Shown here in pieces: positions 29,126 through 36,570 of a DNA stretch of 36,570 nucleotides. The stretch spans positions 1 to 36,570 of the forward strand of contig VBFG01000005.1 in the NCBI GenBank assembly GCA_005882635.1, in the 5' to 3' direction. The DNA is from Chloroflexota bacterium (GTDB taxonomy: Bacteria > Chloroflexota > Limnocylindria > Limnocylindrales > CSP1-4). The translations under genes were made by a program, and so were the position numbers. The notes beneath the pieces were generated by a model. It did no database searches, had not been told where the DNA came from, and saw only the letters and a list, made by a program, of their open reading frames with translations. Each line of letters starts with the position of its first letter. Within the stretch, counting starts at the first letter, position 1.

Positions 29126-30124
29126 TCATCCGAGCCGCCGGCCGGTCGCCGGGTCCAGGTTCCGCCGCCGCCAGTCCCAGGCCGATCCGATCATCTCCTC
29201 AAGGGACGGCCGCGCGGCGCTCCAACCGAGCCTCGACTGCGCCTGACCCGGCGCCGCGACGAGGACGGCCGGGTCGCCGACCCGACGCGGGCCGATCGTG
29301 GTCGGGATCGGCCGCCCGACGACCGATTCCGCCGTCGCCACGACCTCCCGGACGCTGAACCCGCCGCCGATGCCGAGGTTGAAGACCGCCGCCGGTTCGT
29401 CGTCCGGGGCGGCCGTCGCCATGAGCGCGAGCAGGTGGGCATCGGCCAGGTCGGCGACGTGGATGTAATCGCGGATGCAGGTCCCGTCGGGAGTCGGGTA
29501 GTCGTCGCCGTACAGCGTGATCGGCTGGCCCGTCTCGGCGGCCCGGAGGACGTTCGGGATGAGGTGCGTCTCGGGCTCGTGCAACTCGCCGTTGCGATCG
29601 GTCGCACCGGCCACGTTGAAGTAACGCAATGACACGCTCCGCAGGCCGTAGGCCTGGCCGTAGAAGCGCAGCGCGCCCTCGAGGTCGCGCTTGGTCTCGC
29701 CGTACGGGTTGATCGGGGCGAGCGGCGCGGTCTCTGGAATCGGCGAGGTCGCCGGCTCGCCGTAGACCGCGGCGGTCGAGCTGAAGACGAGGCGCTCGAC
29801 GTCGGCCTGGCGCGCCGCGTCGAGCAGGACGATCCCGCCGGCGACGTTGTCGCGGTAGTAGCGGGCCGGGTCTCGGACCGACTCGCCGACGAGGGACCGC
29901 GCCGCGCAGTGGAGGATCGCGTCGACCCGGGCACGCTCCAACAGGCGGCCGACCAGATCGGCGTCGCCGTAGCTGCCGACCTCGAGCGACGCGACCGACG
30001 GGACGGCCTCCCGGTGGCCCGTCGACAGGTCGTCGAGGACGACGACCTCATGGCCGGCCTCGACCAGGCGCTCCACCGAGACGGAGCCGACGTAGCCGGC
30101 TCCGCCCGTTACGAGAACGCGCAC
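29126..30124 (-). CDS. galE: UDP-glucose 4-epimerase
   Basis: A 332-residue extended short-chain dehydrogenase that interconverts UDP-glucose and UDP-galactose. It has the Rossmann GGAGYVGS, VVVLDDLSTGH, the Ser in FSSTAAVYG, the Tyr-x3-Lys in INPYGETKRDLE, and GalE-specific LRYFNVAGA, HLIPNVLRAA and DGTCIRDYIHVADLADAHLLAL. GTG 30124 has GAGG 5 nt upstream and lies 7 nt after the TPR stop. It may supply nucleotide sugars for surface polysaccharides; galactose catabolic genes are not nearby. The substrate could be UDP-GlcNAc in some homologues. Confidence 0.93.
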   Translation of the reverse strand: MRVLVTGGAGYVGSVSVERLVEAGHEVVVLDDLSTGHREAVPSVASLEVGSYGDADLVGRLLERARVDAILHCAARSLVGESVRDPARYYRDNVAGGIVLLDAARQADVERLVFSSTAAVYGEPATSPIPETAPLAPINPYGETKRDLEGALRFYGQAYGLRSVSLRYFNVAGATDRNGELHEPETHLIPNVLRAAETGQPITLYGDDYPTPDGTCIRDYIHVADLADAHLLALMATAAPDDEPAAVFNLGIGGGFSVREVVATAESVVGRPIPTTIGPRRVGDPAVLVAAPGQAQSRLGWSAARPSLEEMIGSAWDWRRRNLDPATGRRLG

Positions 30125-30131
30125 GCCCGCC

Positions 30132-30497
30132 TCACCGCCGACGTCGGAGGATCCGGTCGACGAGGCCGGCCCGGGCGTCGGTTGACTCCCCGACGGCGGG
30201 GACCGATTCGTCCGCCAGCGGCTCGTCCGGCAGCGGCTCGCCGCGGCCCCGCATCAGCTCGGCCATCCGCATCGCGAGGTGGCTCGCGGCCGGGTTGTCG
30301 GGATCGAGGGCCAGAGCGCGTCGAGCCTCGAGGTAGGTCGTCCGCTGGTCGCCTCGCTCGAGCGCAACGCGCGCCAGCCCGACGATTGCGATCGCGTTGC
30401 GCGGGTCCGCGGCGACGACCTGCCGGTACAGCCGTTCGGCCTGGTCCAGGAGCCCGACGGCCATCGCTCGCTCCGCCTCGAGCATCAGCTCGATCAT
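30132..30497 (-). CDS. Small TPR protein
   Basis: A 121-residue protein with two or three tetratricopeptide-type helix pairs (AERAMAVGLLDQAERLYRQVVAADPRN, AIAIVGLARVALERGDQRTTYLEARRALALDPDNP, AASHLAMRMAELM). A charged, probably disordered tail follows (DEPLADESVPAVGESTDA) and ends in four Arg. It is likely a protein-interaction adaptor; the partner is unknown. ATG 30497 overlaps the oxidoreductase stop as ATGA, so it is co-translated in the operon. Confidence 0.8.
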   Translation of the reverse strand: MIELMLEAERAMAVGLLDQAERLYRQVVAADPRNAIAIVGLARVALERGDQRTTYLEARRALALDPDNPAASHLAMRMAELMRGRGEPLPDEPLADESVPAVGESTDARAGLVDRILRRRR

Positions 30498-31612
30498 CCG
30501 GTCAGCGTGCGCGCCTGGGGATCCCAGTCCGCGGGAAGCGGCTCGGCGCGGGCGACCCGGCTCTCGACCATGGCGAAGGCTCTGGTCCGAGCCGATTCGG
30601 CGATGGCCGACATGACGTCGAGGACGTGGTAGGCGAGCTCCCCGGTCGCCCGGTGTGGGCGGCCCGCCCGGATCGCCCGCGCCATGTCCAGGACGCCGGT
30701 CCCGCGCCACGACCGCGCGACCGCGGTTGCTGCAGTGACCGTCCGGGCCGCTCCCAGCCGCCGGATCCGGACCTTGCCGTCGAACTCGTTCGGGTCCGGC
30801 ACGACGATCATCGCGTCGGCGCCCGTGATCTCGAGGAGCGCCCGCTCTTGTGGCGAGTCGAACGAGAAGATCGCCTGGGCCGAGCCGCCCGATTCGAACC
30901 GGATCAGCGCTCCGACGTGGCTGGGGGCCGTGACCTCGAACGTCTCGCCCGCGCGCGGGCCCGAGCCGACGACCCGCCTCGGGCGGGCCGTCGAGCCGAC
31001 CGCGGCGACGCTCGCGACAGGCCCGAATACCTGGACGAGCGCGGTCAGGGAGTAGGGACCGATGTCGAACAGCGGTCCGGCGCCGTCCTGGAAGAGGAAC
31101 GCCGGGTTCGGGTGCCACGAGTCAGGGCCCGGCGACTGCATCAGGGCAAGCGCGGTGAGCGGCGGCCCGATCGCCCCCTCGTCGACCAGCCGTCGCACGG
31201 CCTGCAGTCCGGCCCCGAGGAAGGTGTCCGGAGCGCCGCCGACCCGGACGCCGGCGCGGTCGGCCGCCGCGAGGAGCCGTCGGGCGTCGGCGAGATCGGC
31301 CGCCAGCGGCTTCTCGTTCCAGACGTGCTTGCCGGCGGCGATCGCGCGCTCGGCGATCTCGGCGTGGGCGGCCGGGATCGTGAGGTTGACGACGATCTCG
31401 ACCTCGGGATGGCCGACGACGACGGAGGCGTCGCCGGCGACCGGGACGCCATGCTCGGCCGCCTTCGCTCGAGCCACGTCGGGGATGGCATCGCCGACCG
31501 CGAGGACCCGCGTGTCCGGGAACTGCGTGAGGTTCTGGAGGTACTGCGAGCTGATGTTCCCGGCGCCGATGACGCCGATCCCGACGGGCCCGGTCCGCGC
31601 GGCGTCAGCCAT
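30494..31612 (-). CDS. Gfo/Idh/MocA-family NAD(P)-dependent oxidoreductase
   Basis: A 372-residue sugar or inositol dehydrogenase-like enzyme. Rossmann GVIGAGNISSQYLQNL, then HVWNEKPLAADLADAR (the Glu-Lys-Pro motif with the catalytic Lys) and the C-terminal alpha/beta domain (GPLFDIGPYSLTALVQVFG, with a His/Asp pair region). It begins at ATG 31612, overlapping the isomerase stop by 8 nt, and ends in ATGA with the TPR gene. Together with the isomerase it suggests oxidation and isomerisation of a cyclic polyol or glycoside-derived sugar (3-keto sugars are a possible intermediate). The substrate cannot be read from the sequence. Confidence 0.9.
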   Translation of the reverse strand: MADAARTGPVGIGVIGAGNISSQYLQNLTQFPDTRVLAVGDAIPDVARAKAAEHGVPVAGDASVVVGHPEVEIVVNLTIPAAHAEIAERAIAAGKHVWNEKPLAADLADARRLLAAADRAGVRVGGAPDTFLGAGLQAVRRLVDEGAIGPPLTALALMQSPGPDSWHPNPAFLFQDGAGPLFDIGPYSLTALVQVFGPVASVAAVGSTARPRRVVGSGPRAGETFEVTAPSHVGALIRFESGGSAQAIFSFDSPQERALLEITGADAMIVVPDPNEFDGKVRIRRLGAARTVTAATAVARSWRGTGVLDMARAIRAGRPHRATGELAYHVLDVMSAIAESARTRAFAMVESRVARAEPLPADWDPQARTLTG

Positions 31613-32348
31613 CGGTAGCCAGGACGAACTGGCGACTCGCCCGGACGGCCTCGAGCAGGTCTCCGTCCGTATCATCGAGCTCGACGACCCGGAGCGCCGT
31701 CGGCGCGGCCGCGAGGATCGCCGGGATCGGGACGACGCCCGAGCCGGCCGCGACCTGCCGCTTCGGGTCGAGCGACCCGTCGCCGTCCTTGATGTGGAGC
31801 GCGATGACGCGGTCGCCGAGCCGCTCCAGCAGCGCTGGGACGTCGGCGCCTCCGGCGTACGCCCAATACGTGTCGATCTCGAGGACGACATCCCGCGCGA
31901 GATGGTCGGCGAGGACGTCCAGTCCGTGGCGACCCTCGAAGGTCGCGGCCAGCTCGAACTGGTGATTGTGGTAGCCGACGCGGAGGCCTCGCCGGGCCGC
32001 GCCAGCGGCTGCCCGGTTCAGCTCGTCCGCCAGCCGCCGGATGTCGTCGACCGTTTGCCACCGGGCAGGTTCGACCCATGGCTGGACGACGGTCTCGATC
32101 CCGAGCTCCGCGGCGACGTCGAAGGCGCGATCGGCGGCTTCGCCCAGCACGTCGACGTGCGTCGTCGGCGCGGCCAGCCCGTGCCGCGGAAGGCTCGTCC
32201 GGAGCCCGTCGGCGTAGACCAGCAGGTCGAACGGCTCGACCAGGCCGAAGCCGAGATCGGCGACCGTCGCGAGCGTCCCGTCGAGGTCAGCGGCGAGGAG
32301 CGACCGGACCGTGTAGAGCTGGACCGACAGGTCGCCCGGGACGGTCAT
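31605..32348 (-). CDS. Sugar phosphate isomerase/epimerase (xylose-isomerase-like TIM barrel)
   Basis: A 247-residue AP-endonuclease-2/IolE-like TIM barrel. LSVQLYTVRSLLAADLDGTLATVADLGFGLVEPF is the typical N-terminus. Metal ligands are likely in LRVGYHNHQFE, VVLEIDTYWA and VIALHIKDGDG, and VVPIPAILAAAP closes the barrel. It is probably a cytoplasmic sugar or keto-sugar epimerase or hydratase. ATG 32348 overlaps the CCA polymerase stop as ATGA, and its stop is inside the oxidoreductase start. The pair is a common catabolic combination. Confidence 0.88.
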   Translation of the reverse strand: MTVPGDLSVQLYTVRSLLAADLDGTLATVADLGFGLVEPFDLLVYADGLRTSLPRHGLAAPTTHVDVLGEAADRAFDVAAELGIETVVQPWVEPARWQTVDDIRRLADELNRAAAGAARRGLRVGYHNHQFELAATFEGRHGLDVLADHLARDVVLEIDTYWAYAGGADVPALLERLGDRVIALHIKDGDGSLDPKRQVAAGSGVVPIPAILAAAPTALRVVELDDTDGDLLEAVRASRQFVLATDG

Positions 32349-33706
32349 GGGTTCGGTGGTCCGCCGGCCACCCGCGGCCGTTCGGCCAGCTCGCGGGCGA
32401 TCGCCATCAGTCGCGGCTTGTCATTGAGGCTCGGGTCGTCGACCACCCGATCGAACAGGAGACCGAGGATCCGCCCGACCTCCGGTCCCGGTGTGACGCC
32501 GAGCTCGTCGATCAGGTCGGAGCCATCGACGGCGAGCGCCGATCGATCCAGCACCGGGCCGGCTGCGATCTCCGCCGCGATCCGCTCGCGGAGCACCGCG
32601 AGCCCGTCGGCGTCCCGCTCGAGGCCGCTGCCGACGTTGTCGGCCTGACGCAGCGCGAAGAGGTCGTCGATCGCGTCGGGTCGGACCTTGGCCAGGAACC
32701 GCCTGACCGCGCCGTCGCCCCAGTTGTCCTCGTACCGGAACATGTGGTGGCGGACGAGGTGGACGACCGCGTCGGTCGTCGCCCGCGGCAGGTGGAGGCG
32801 CTCGAGGAGGTCGCGGGCCAGATCGGCTCCGGCGATCTCGTGGCGGTAGAAGTGGCCCTCGGCGGCCGTGGCCGGCTTCCCGATGTCGTGGAGGAGCGCG
32901 GCCATCCGGACCTCCAGCCGGTTCGGCGCCGCGTCGACGGTCCGCAGCGTGTGCTGCCAGAGGTCCTCGCCGGGGATCTTGTTCTGGGACAGGCTGACCT
33001 GGCCGGCGAGCTCGGGCGAGATCGCGCCAAGGACGCCCGTGTCGGCGAGCAGTCGCAGCCCGAGGGACGGCGCGTCCGCGGCGAGGATGCGCCGCAGCTC
33101 CTCGGCGATCCGCTCCCCGGAGAGGTGGGCAACCAGTGGCGCCGTCATCCGGATCGCCTCGAGCGTCGGCGGTTCGATCTCGAAGCCGAGCGTCGTCGCC
33201 AAGCGGATCGCCCGGACGATGCGGAGGGCGTCCTCCTCGAACCGCTGCCGCGGCTCCCCGACGGCCCGGATGGAGCGCGCCCTCAGGTCGCCGAGGCCGT
33301 CGTGGAGGTCGATCAGACGAGGCTCCTCGGCGGGCGATGCCGCCCCCCAGGCGAGGGCATTGATCGTGAAGTCGCGGCGGGCCAGGTCGGCCTCGAGGGA
33401 CCCCGTGAACTCGACGCGATGTGGCCGCCGGAAGTCGGCGTAGTCGTGGTCGCTGCGGAACGTCGTGACCTCGTACTCGCGCCCTTGACGGCGGACGGCC
33501 ACCGTCCCGAACCGGTTCTCGTAGACCGCATCGGCGAACAGAGCCACGGTCCGGTCGGGCAGGGCCGACGTCGCCAGGTCCCAGTCGACCGTCGGCCGCC
33601 CGAGCAGCACGTCGCGCGGTCCGCCGCCCACGGCGAACGCGGCGTGACCCGCGGACCAGAGCGTCGTCAGGATGTCGCGGACCGCGTCGGGCACGGCACC
33701 GGCCAC
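32345..33706 (-). CDS. CCA tRNA nucleotidyltransferase / poly(A) polymerase family with HD domain
   Basis: A 453-residue class II nucleotidyltransferase. AVGGGPRDVLLGRPTVDWDLATSA holds the GG and Asp-x-Asp metal motifs. FGTVAV, RRDFTINALAW, DLHDGLGDL and RFEEDALRIVRAIRLA are the template-region motifs. An HD domain follows (AALLHDIGKP, LVRHHMF). It adds or repairs the 3'-CCA of tRNA. GTG 33706 is the only standard start but has no ribosome site. CTG 33754, in a CTGA overlap with the HNH stop and with GGGA upstream, would add 16 residues (LSDLARPDDETAAGAI). Confidence 0.92.
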   Translation of the reverse strand: MAGAVPDAVRDILTTLWSAGHAAFAVGGGPRDVLLGRPTVDWDLATSALPDRTVALFADAVYENRFGTVAVRRQGREYEVTTFRSDHDYADFRRPHRVEFTGSLEADLARRDFTINALAWGAASPAEEPRLIDLHDGLGDLRARSIRAVGEPRQRFEEDALRIVRAIRLATTLGFEIEPPTLEAIRMTAPLVAHLSGERIAEELRRILAADAPSLGLRLLADTGVLGAISPELAGQVSLSQNKIPGEDLWQHTLRTVDAAPNRLEVRMAALLHDIGKPATAAEGHFYRHEIAGADLARDLLERLHLPRATTDAVVHLVRHHMFRYEDNWGDGAVRRFLAKVRPDAIDDLFALRQADNVGSGLERDADGLAVLRERIAAEIAAGPVLDRSALAVDGSDLIDELGVTPGPEVGRILGLLFDRVVDDPSLNDKPRLMAIARELAERPRVAGGPPNP

Positions 33707-33750
33707 GATCGCGCCCGCGGCGGTCTCGTCGTCGGGCCGGGCAAGGTCGC

Positions 33751-34266
33751 TCAGTTCCGTCCCAGGAACAGGTATGTCCGCCAGGCCTCGTTGCGCTCGT
33801 CCGCGAGGTACGGGGTGAACATCGAGTAGATGTCGCTGCGCGGCTCGAACGGCGGGCGATGGAGCCGGAAGCGGGCCTCCTCGATCGTCTTGCCACCCTT
33901 GCGGTGGTTGCAGCCCGTGCAGGCGGTGACGAGGTTCTCCCAGGTGTGCCCGCCGCCGCGATGACGCGGGACGATGTGGTCGAGCGTCAGATCATGCGTC
34001 TGCCGCCCGCAGTACTGGCAGGTGTGGCGGTCGCGGGCGAAGATCTCGCGCCGGCTCAGCTTGACCCGCGGCCTGGGCCGGCGGACCTGGTACTGGAGCC
34101 GGATGACGGACGGCGCGTGGTACTCGGTCCGCGGGGTCCGGATGACCTGGTGGTCGTACTCGATGATCTCGGCCTTCTCGCCGAACACGAGCCGGAACGC
34201 CCGCGGCAGGTTGCAGACGTTCAACGGCTCGTAGTTCTGGTTCAGGACGAGGACGACCCCATTCAT
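33751..34266 (-). CDS. HNH endonuclease domain protein
   Basis: A 171-residue protein. It begins MNGVVLVLNQNYEPLNVCNL, typical of a widespread small HNH family, and has CQYCGRQTHDLTLDHIVPRHRGGGHTWENLVTACTGCNHRKGGKT with two Cys-x2-Cys zinc pairs and the HNH catalytic core (Asp-His, Asn, His). It is a likely metal-dependent nuclease of unknown role, usually a chromosomal housekeeping gene rather than a mobile element. ATG 34266 is preceded 10 nt upstream by TATCGT with an extended TG (34285-34277), so the leader is 3-4 nt at most. It heads the operon down to galE. Confidence 0.88.
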   Translation of the reverse strand: MNGVVLVLNQNYEPLNVCNLPRAFRLVFGEKAEIIEYDHQVIRTPRTEYHAPSVIRLQYQVRRPRPRVKLSRREIFARDRHTCQYCGRQTHDLTLDHIVPRHRGGGHTWENLVTACTGCNHRKGGKTIEEARFRLHRPPFEPRSDIYSMFTPYLADERNEAWRTYLFLGRN

Positions 34267-34310
34267 CGTGGGGCGCACGATACCAAGAACCGTCGATCGT
34301 GCAGGCGCGT

Positions 34311-35252
34311 TCAGGCGCGTCCGGTCGGTTGGCCGGTCGCGGCGTCCCAGCCGCCCGCCTGGCCGACCTTCGTCGTCAGCGGCTTGCCGAGCGCATCGGC
34401 AATGAACCGGGCAGCCCGGAGGACGCCGTCGAGGTCGACGCCGTGCTCCAGACCGATCGCGTCGAGGAGGTAGACCAGGTCCTCCGTGGCGAGGTTGCCG
34501 GCGGCGCCGGGCGCGTACGGGCAGCCGCCGGCCCCGCCGGTCGACGAATCGAAGCAGCGGATCCCGACCGACATCGCCGCAGCGACGTTGGCGAGGGCGG
34601 TGCCGCGGGTGTCGTGGAAGTGGAACGCGACCTTGTCCAGGGGGATGCCGGCGTCCTCGGCGCCGGCGACGATCGCCCGGACCTGCGGCGGGACCCCGAC
34701 GCCGATCGTGTCGCCGAAGCACACCTCCTCGAGGCCGAGCCCGAGCAGTCGCATCGCGACGTCGACGGCCCGCTCGGCCGAGACGGCGCCGGAATACGGG
34801 CAGCCGAAAGCGGTCGACACGTAGCCGCGGCGCCACCACCCCAACTCGCCCGCGCGCGCGAGGACCGGGGCGAAGGTGGTGAGGGACTCGTCCACCGTCA
34901 TCCGGATGTTGCGGGTGGTGAACGCGTCCGTCGCCGCGGTGAAGACGGCGATCGCCTCGGCGCCCGCGGCCTCCGCGCGGGCCAGGCCTTGGAGGTTCGG
35001 GACGAGGACGGGGTACCGAACGCCTGGCCGCCGCGGGAGCGTCGCCATCAGCTCGTCGGCGTCGGCGAGCTGCGGGATGGCCGCCGGGGCGACGAATGAG
35101 GTCGCCTCGATCTCGGTCAGGCCTGCATCGGCGAGGAGCTCGAGGTAGCGGAGCTTCGTCGCCAGGGAGATGGGCGTCGGCTCGTTCTGGAGCCCGTCGC
35201 GCGGGCCCACCTCGTAGACCCGGACGCGCTCCGATGGCGGCCGATCGGCCAT
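34311..35252 (-). CDS. mvaB: Hydroxymethylglutaryl-CoA lyase
   Basis: A 313-residue HMGL-like enzyme splitting HMG-CoA into acetyl-CoA and acetoacetate, the last step of leucine degradation. Signatures are YEVGPRDGLQNEP (catalytic Arg-Asp), EATSFVAP, STAFGCPYSGAV, CFGDTIGVGVP, FHFHDTRGTALANV (metal His pair) and STGGAGGCPYAPGAAGNLATED (Cys-containing active-site loop). I chose ATG 35252; the frame upstream overlaps the small gene and reads as Arg/Pro-rich noise. It is 16 nt downstream of the small protein and in the same operon as a biotin carboxylase. Confidence 0.95.
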   Translation of the reverse strand: MADRPPSERVRVYEVGPRDGLQNEPTPISLATKLRYLELLADAGLTEIEATSFVAPAAIPQLADADELMATLPRRPGVRYPVLVPNLQGLARAEAAGAEAIAVFTAATDAFTTRNIRMTVDESLTTFAPVLARAGELGWWRRGYVSTAFGCPYSGAVSAERAVDVAMRLLGLGLEEVCFGDTIGVGVPPQVRAIVAGAEDAGIPLDKVAFHFHDTRGTALANVAAAMSVGIRCFDSSTGGAGGCPYAPGAAGNLATEDLVYLLDAIGLEHGVDLDGVLRAARFIADALGKPLTTKVGQAGGWDAATGQPTGRA

Positions 35253-35268
35253 CGCCGCCGACCCGATC

Positions 35269-35532
35269 TCAGCCGCGGGGCGGATCGGCGGCTCGGTCGA
35301 CGTCGGCGATCCGGACCTCGATCCGGCCGATCTCGTCCACCGCGGCGCGGTACGCCTCGCTGCCGAGCGCGGCGGACGCTCGCCGCCGCCGCGCCTCCGC
35401 ATGCAGCGCGATGAGCTCGTCGCGGCTCGCCGGAAGGCTCTTGTCGACGCGGGCCGGACGACCGTGCGCGGCGGCGGCGTGATGCTGGCCGCCGGCGACG
35501 TCAGCGGGATCCTTCTGCTTGCTCTTCGCCAT
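35269..35532 (-). CDS. Small charged protein between carboxylase and HMG-CoA lyase
   Basis: An 87-residue protein not recognised as a known family. The N-terminal 40 residues are hydrophilic with a basic start (MAKSKQKDPADVAGGQHH) and look disordered. Residues about 37-80 are strongly helical and charged (DELIALHAEARRRRASAALG, YRAAVDEIGRIEVRIADVD), which may form a helical hairpin or coiled coil. AGGAGG stands 5 nt before ATG 35532, one of the best ribosome sites in the window, so it is almost certainly translated. Placed between mccA-like and mvaB genes, it may be a carboxylase accessory subunit; that is inference. Confidence 0.75.
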   Translation of the reverse strand: MAKSKQKDPADVAGGQHHAAAAHGRPARVDKSLPASRDELIALHAEARRRRASAALGSEAYRAAVDEIGRIEVRIADVDRAADPPRG

Positions 35533-35569
35533 CGATCCTCCTGGGTCCGAAGCGTAGCGCAGCGGCTGA

Positions 35570-36570
35570 TCAGCCTTCGAGGGTCGCCAGCGGCTGGCCG
35601 CGGGTCACCTGGTCGCGAGGCCGGACGTGGACCTCGGCGACCCGGCCGGGGGAAGGCGCCGCGACCACGTGCTCCATCTTCATCGCCTCCAGCGTCACGA
35701 GCGGATCGCCCGCCGCGACGTCGCTGCCGGCCACGGCATGGACCGCGAGCACGGAGCCGGGCATCGGCGCGATGACCTCCATCGACCCGCCGGCGTGGGC
35801 ATGCGCCGCGGCAGCGCGAGCCAGGTCGACGTCGGGCGGAGGTGCGACCCGGAAGGCAACCGAACGGCCGTCGAGGTCGACGTGGACCGCGTCGCCGTCG
35901 CGGGCCGCGGCACGCGGGGAGCCGTCAGCGTTGGCGGCGGCCTCGACGGCTACCGTGCGCTCGGCGTCGTCGCCCGCGTCGGCGACGAGGCGAACGACGG
36001 CCGGGCCGTTCAGCCGCCAGCCGCCCGGACCGAGGAGGCTGGCCGCCGCGGCCCACGCGGCATCGGGGATCTCGACCGGAGCCGGCCGCGCCGGCCACGT
36101 CGCATCGAGCGTGTCGATCCGGGCGGCGCCACGGACGACCGCAGGCTGGCGGACGAGCCAGCGCAGGAACCGGAGATTCGTCGTGAGCCCGAGGACGACG
36201 GTGTCGTCGAGCGCATGCTGGAGTCGGCCCAGGGCCTCCCGCCGGTCGGAGCCATGCGCGACGATCTTCGCCAGCATCGGGTCGAACCGGTCGGTCACCT
36301 CGTCGCCCTCGGCGATCCCCGCGTCGACCCGGATGCCTTCGCCTTCCGGCCATCGAAGCGCGATCACTCGGCCGGCGGCCGGCAGGAAGCCGGCCTCCGC
36401 GTCCTCGGCGTAGAGGCGAACCTCGATCGCGTGCCCGCGGGGCCGCACGTCGCGTTGGTCGAAGCCGAGCGGCTCGCCGGCCGCGATCCGGATCTGGTCG
36501 GCCACGAGGTCGCGGCCGGTCACCAGCTCCGTGACGGGATGTTCGACCTGCAGTCGCGTGTTCATCTCGA
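35570..36570 (-). CDS. Biotin-dependent acyl-CoA carboxylase alpha subunit, C-terminal part (probably methylcrotonyl-CoA carboxylase)
   Basis: The frame is open through the window edge, so the N-terminus is missing; 333 codons are visible. It begins within the biotin carboxylase active site (EMNTRLQVEHPVTELVTG), followed by the carboxylase C-domain (HAIEVRLYAEDAEAGFLPAAG, VLGLTTNLRFLRWLV). A linker/BT-like region follows, then the biotinyl domain near the end with the biotin Lys in LEAMKMEHVV. The neighbouring HMG-CoA lyase makes methylcrotonyl-CoA carboxylase (leucine pathway) the best guess; propionyl- or geranyl-CoA carboxylase are alternatives. An internal ATG at 36565 lies inside a conserved motif and is not the start. 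Confidence 0.92.
   Translation of the reverse strand, partial: EMNTRLQVEHPVTELVTGRDLVADQIRIAAGEPLGFDQRDVRPRGHAIEVRLYAEDAEAGFLPAAGRVIALRWPEGEGIRVDAGIAEGDEVTDRFDPMLAKIVAHGSDRREALGRLQHALDDTVVLGLTTNLRFLRWLVRQPAVVRGAARIDTLDATWPARPAPVEIPDAAWAAAASLLGPGGWRLNGPAVVRLVADAGDDAERTVAVEAAANADGSPRAAARDGDAVHVDLDGRSVAFRVAPPPDVDLARAAAAHAHAGGSMEVIAPMPGSVLAVHAVAGSDVAAGDPLVTLEAMKMEHVVAAPSPGRVAEVHVRPRDQVTRGQPLATLEG

Noticed and set aside
34302-34320. Direct repeat CAGGCGCGT twice, considered as an attachment site
   Set aside because: It is short, overlaps the HMG-CoA lyase stop, has no integrase or element boundary nearby, and fits local GC-rich composition.

Overview
This is a GC-rich (roughly 68% by eye), gene-dense chromosomal segment with short intergenic gaps, many 4- and 8-nt gene overlaps and frequent GTG starts. 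The gene mix (ABC-type rhamnose operon, TadE/TadG pseudopilins with PKD domains, universal-stress/GpgS fusion, UMF1-type MFS carrier, leucine-degradation genes) fits a free-living aerobic or facultative heterotroph. A Chloroflexota lineage (Limnocylindria/Ellin6529-like) is the best guess and an actinobacterium is the alternative. No rRNA, tRNA, insertion sequence, prophage or CRISPR array was found.

Region 1 (1-7806) is an L-rhamnose utilisation locus. On the minus strand are rhamnose isomerase and the first codons of what is probably the aldolase/dehydrogenase. Divergently on the plus strand lie a DeoR-type regulator, an ABC importer (ATPase, two permeases, lipoprotein binding protein) and rhamnose mutarotase. 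The divergent control region has a clear promoter framed by a long inverted repeat. Region 2 (7807-11384) holds an atypical response regulator, a truncated haemoglobin, a TMEM175-type channel that seems to start at CTG, a cupin and a lipoprotein.

Region 3 (11385-16872, minus) is two tandem copies of the same three-gene module: TadE with C-terminal PKD domain(s), plain TadE, then TadG. These probably encode minor pseudopilins or surface proteins exported by a Tad machine located elsewhere. Region 4 (17065-20698) has a small membrane protein, a GAF/HAMP histidine kinase with its OmpR-type regulator, and an XRE-type helix-turn-helix protein fused to a PD-(D/E)XK nuclease-like domain, with a 19-bp palindrome upstream.

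Region 5 (20852-26849, minus) is an overlapping operon: a glucosylglycerate-synthase-like glycosyltransferase, a Usp-Usp-GpgS fusion, a GNAT acetyltransferase, glycerate kinase and endonuclease III. The first four suggest a compatible-solute (glucosylglycerate) pathway linked to stress sensing. Region 6 (26916-29103) has a divergent pair: a DNA-ligase-like protein that has lost the catalytic lysine, and an MFS transporter. Region 7 (29126-34266, minus) runs HNH protein, CCA/poly(A) polymerase, sugar isomerase, Gfo/Idh/MocA oxidoreductase, TPR protein and UDP-glucose 4-epimerase with almost no gaps. Region 8 (34311-36570, minus) is a leucine/isovalerate-type degradation operon: a biotin-dependent carboxylase alpha subunit (cut by the window edge), a small protein and HMG-CoA lyase.

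The strongest leads for new biology are the Usp-Usp-GpgS module, the duplicated TadE-PKD/TadE/TadG module with a PASTA-like tail, the HTH-nuclease fusion with its palindrome, the ligase-like protein without its nucleophile, and a recurring -10 box 6-7 nt before start codons that implies leaderless transcripts.
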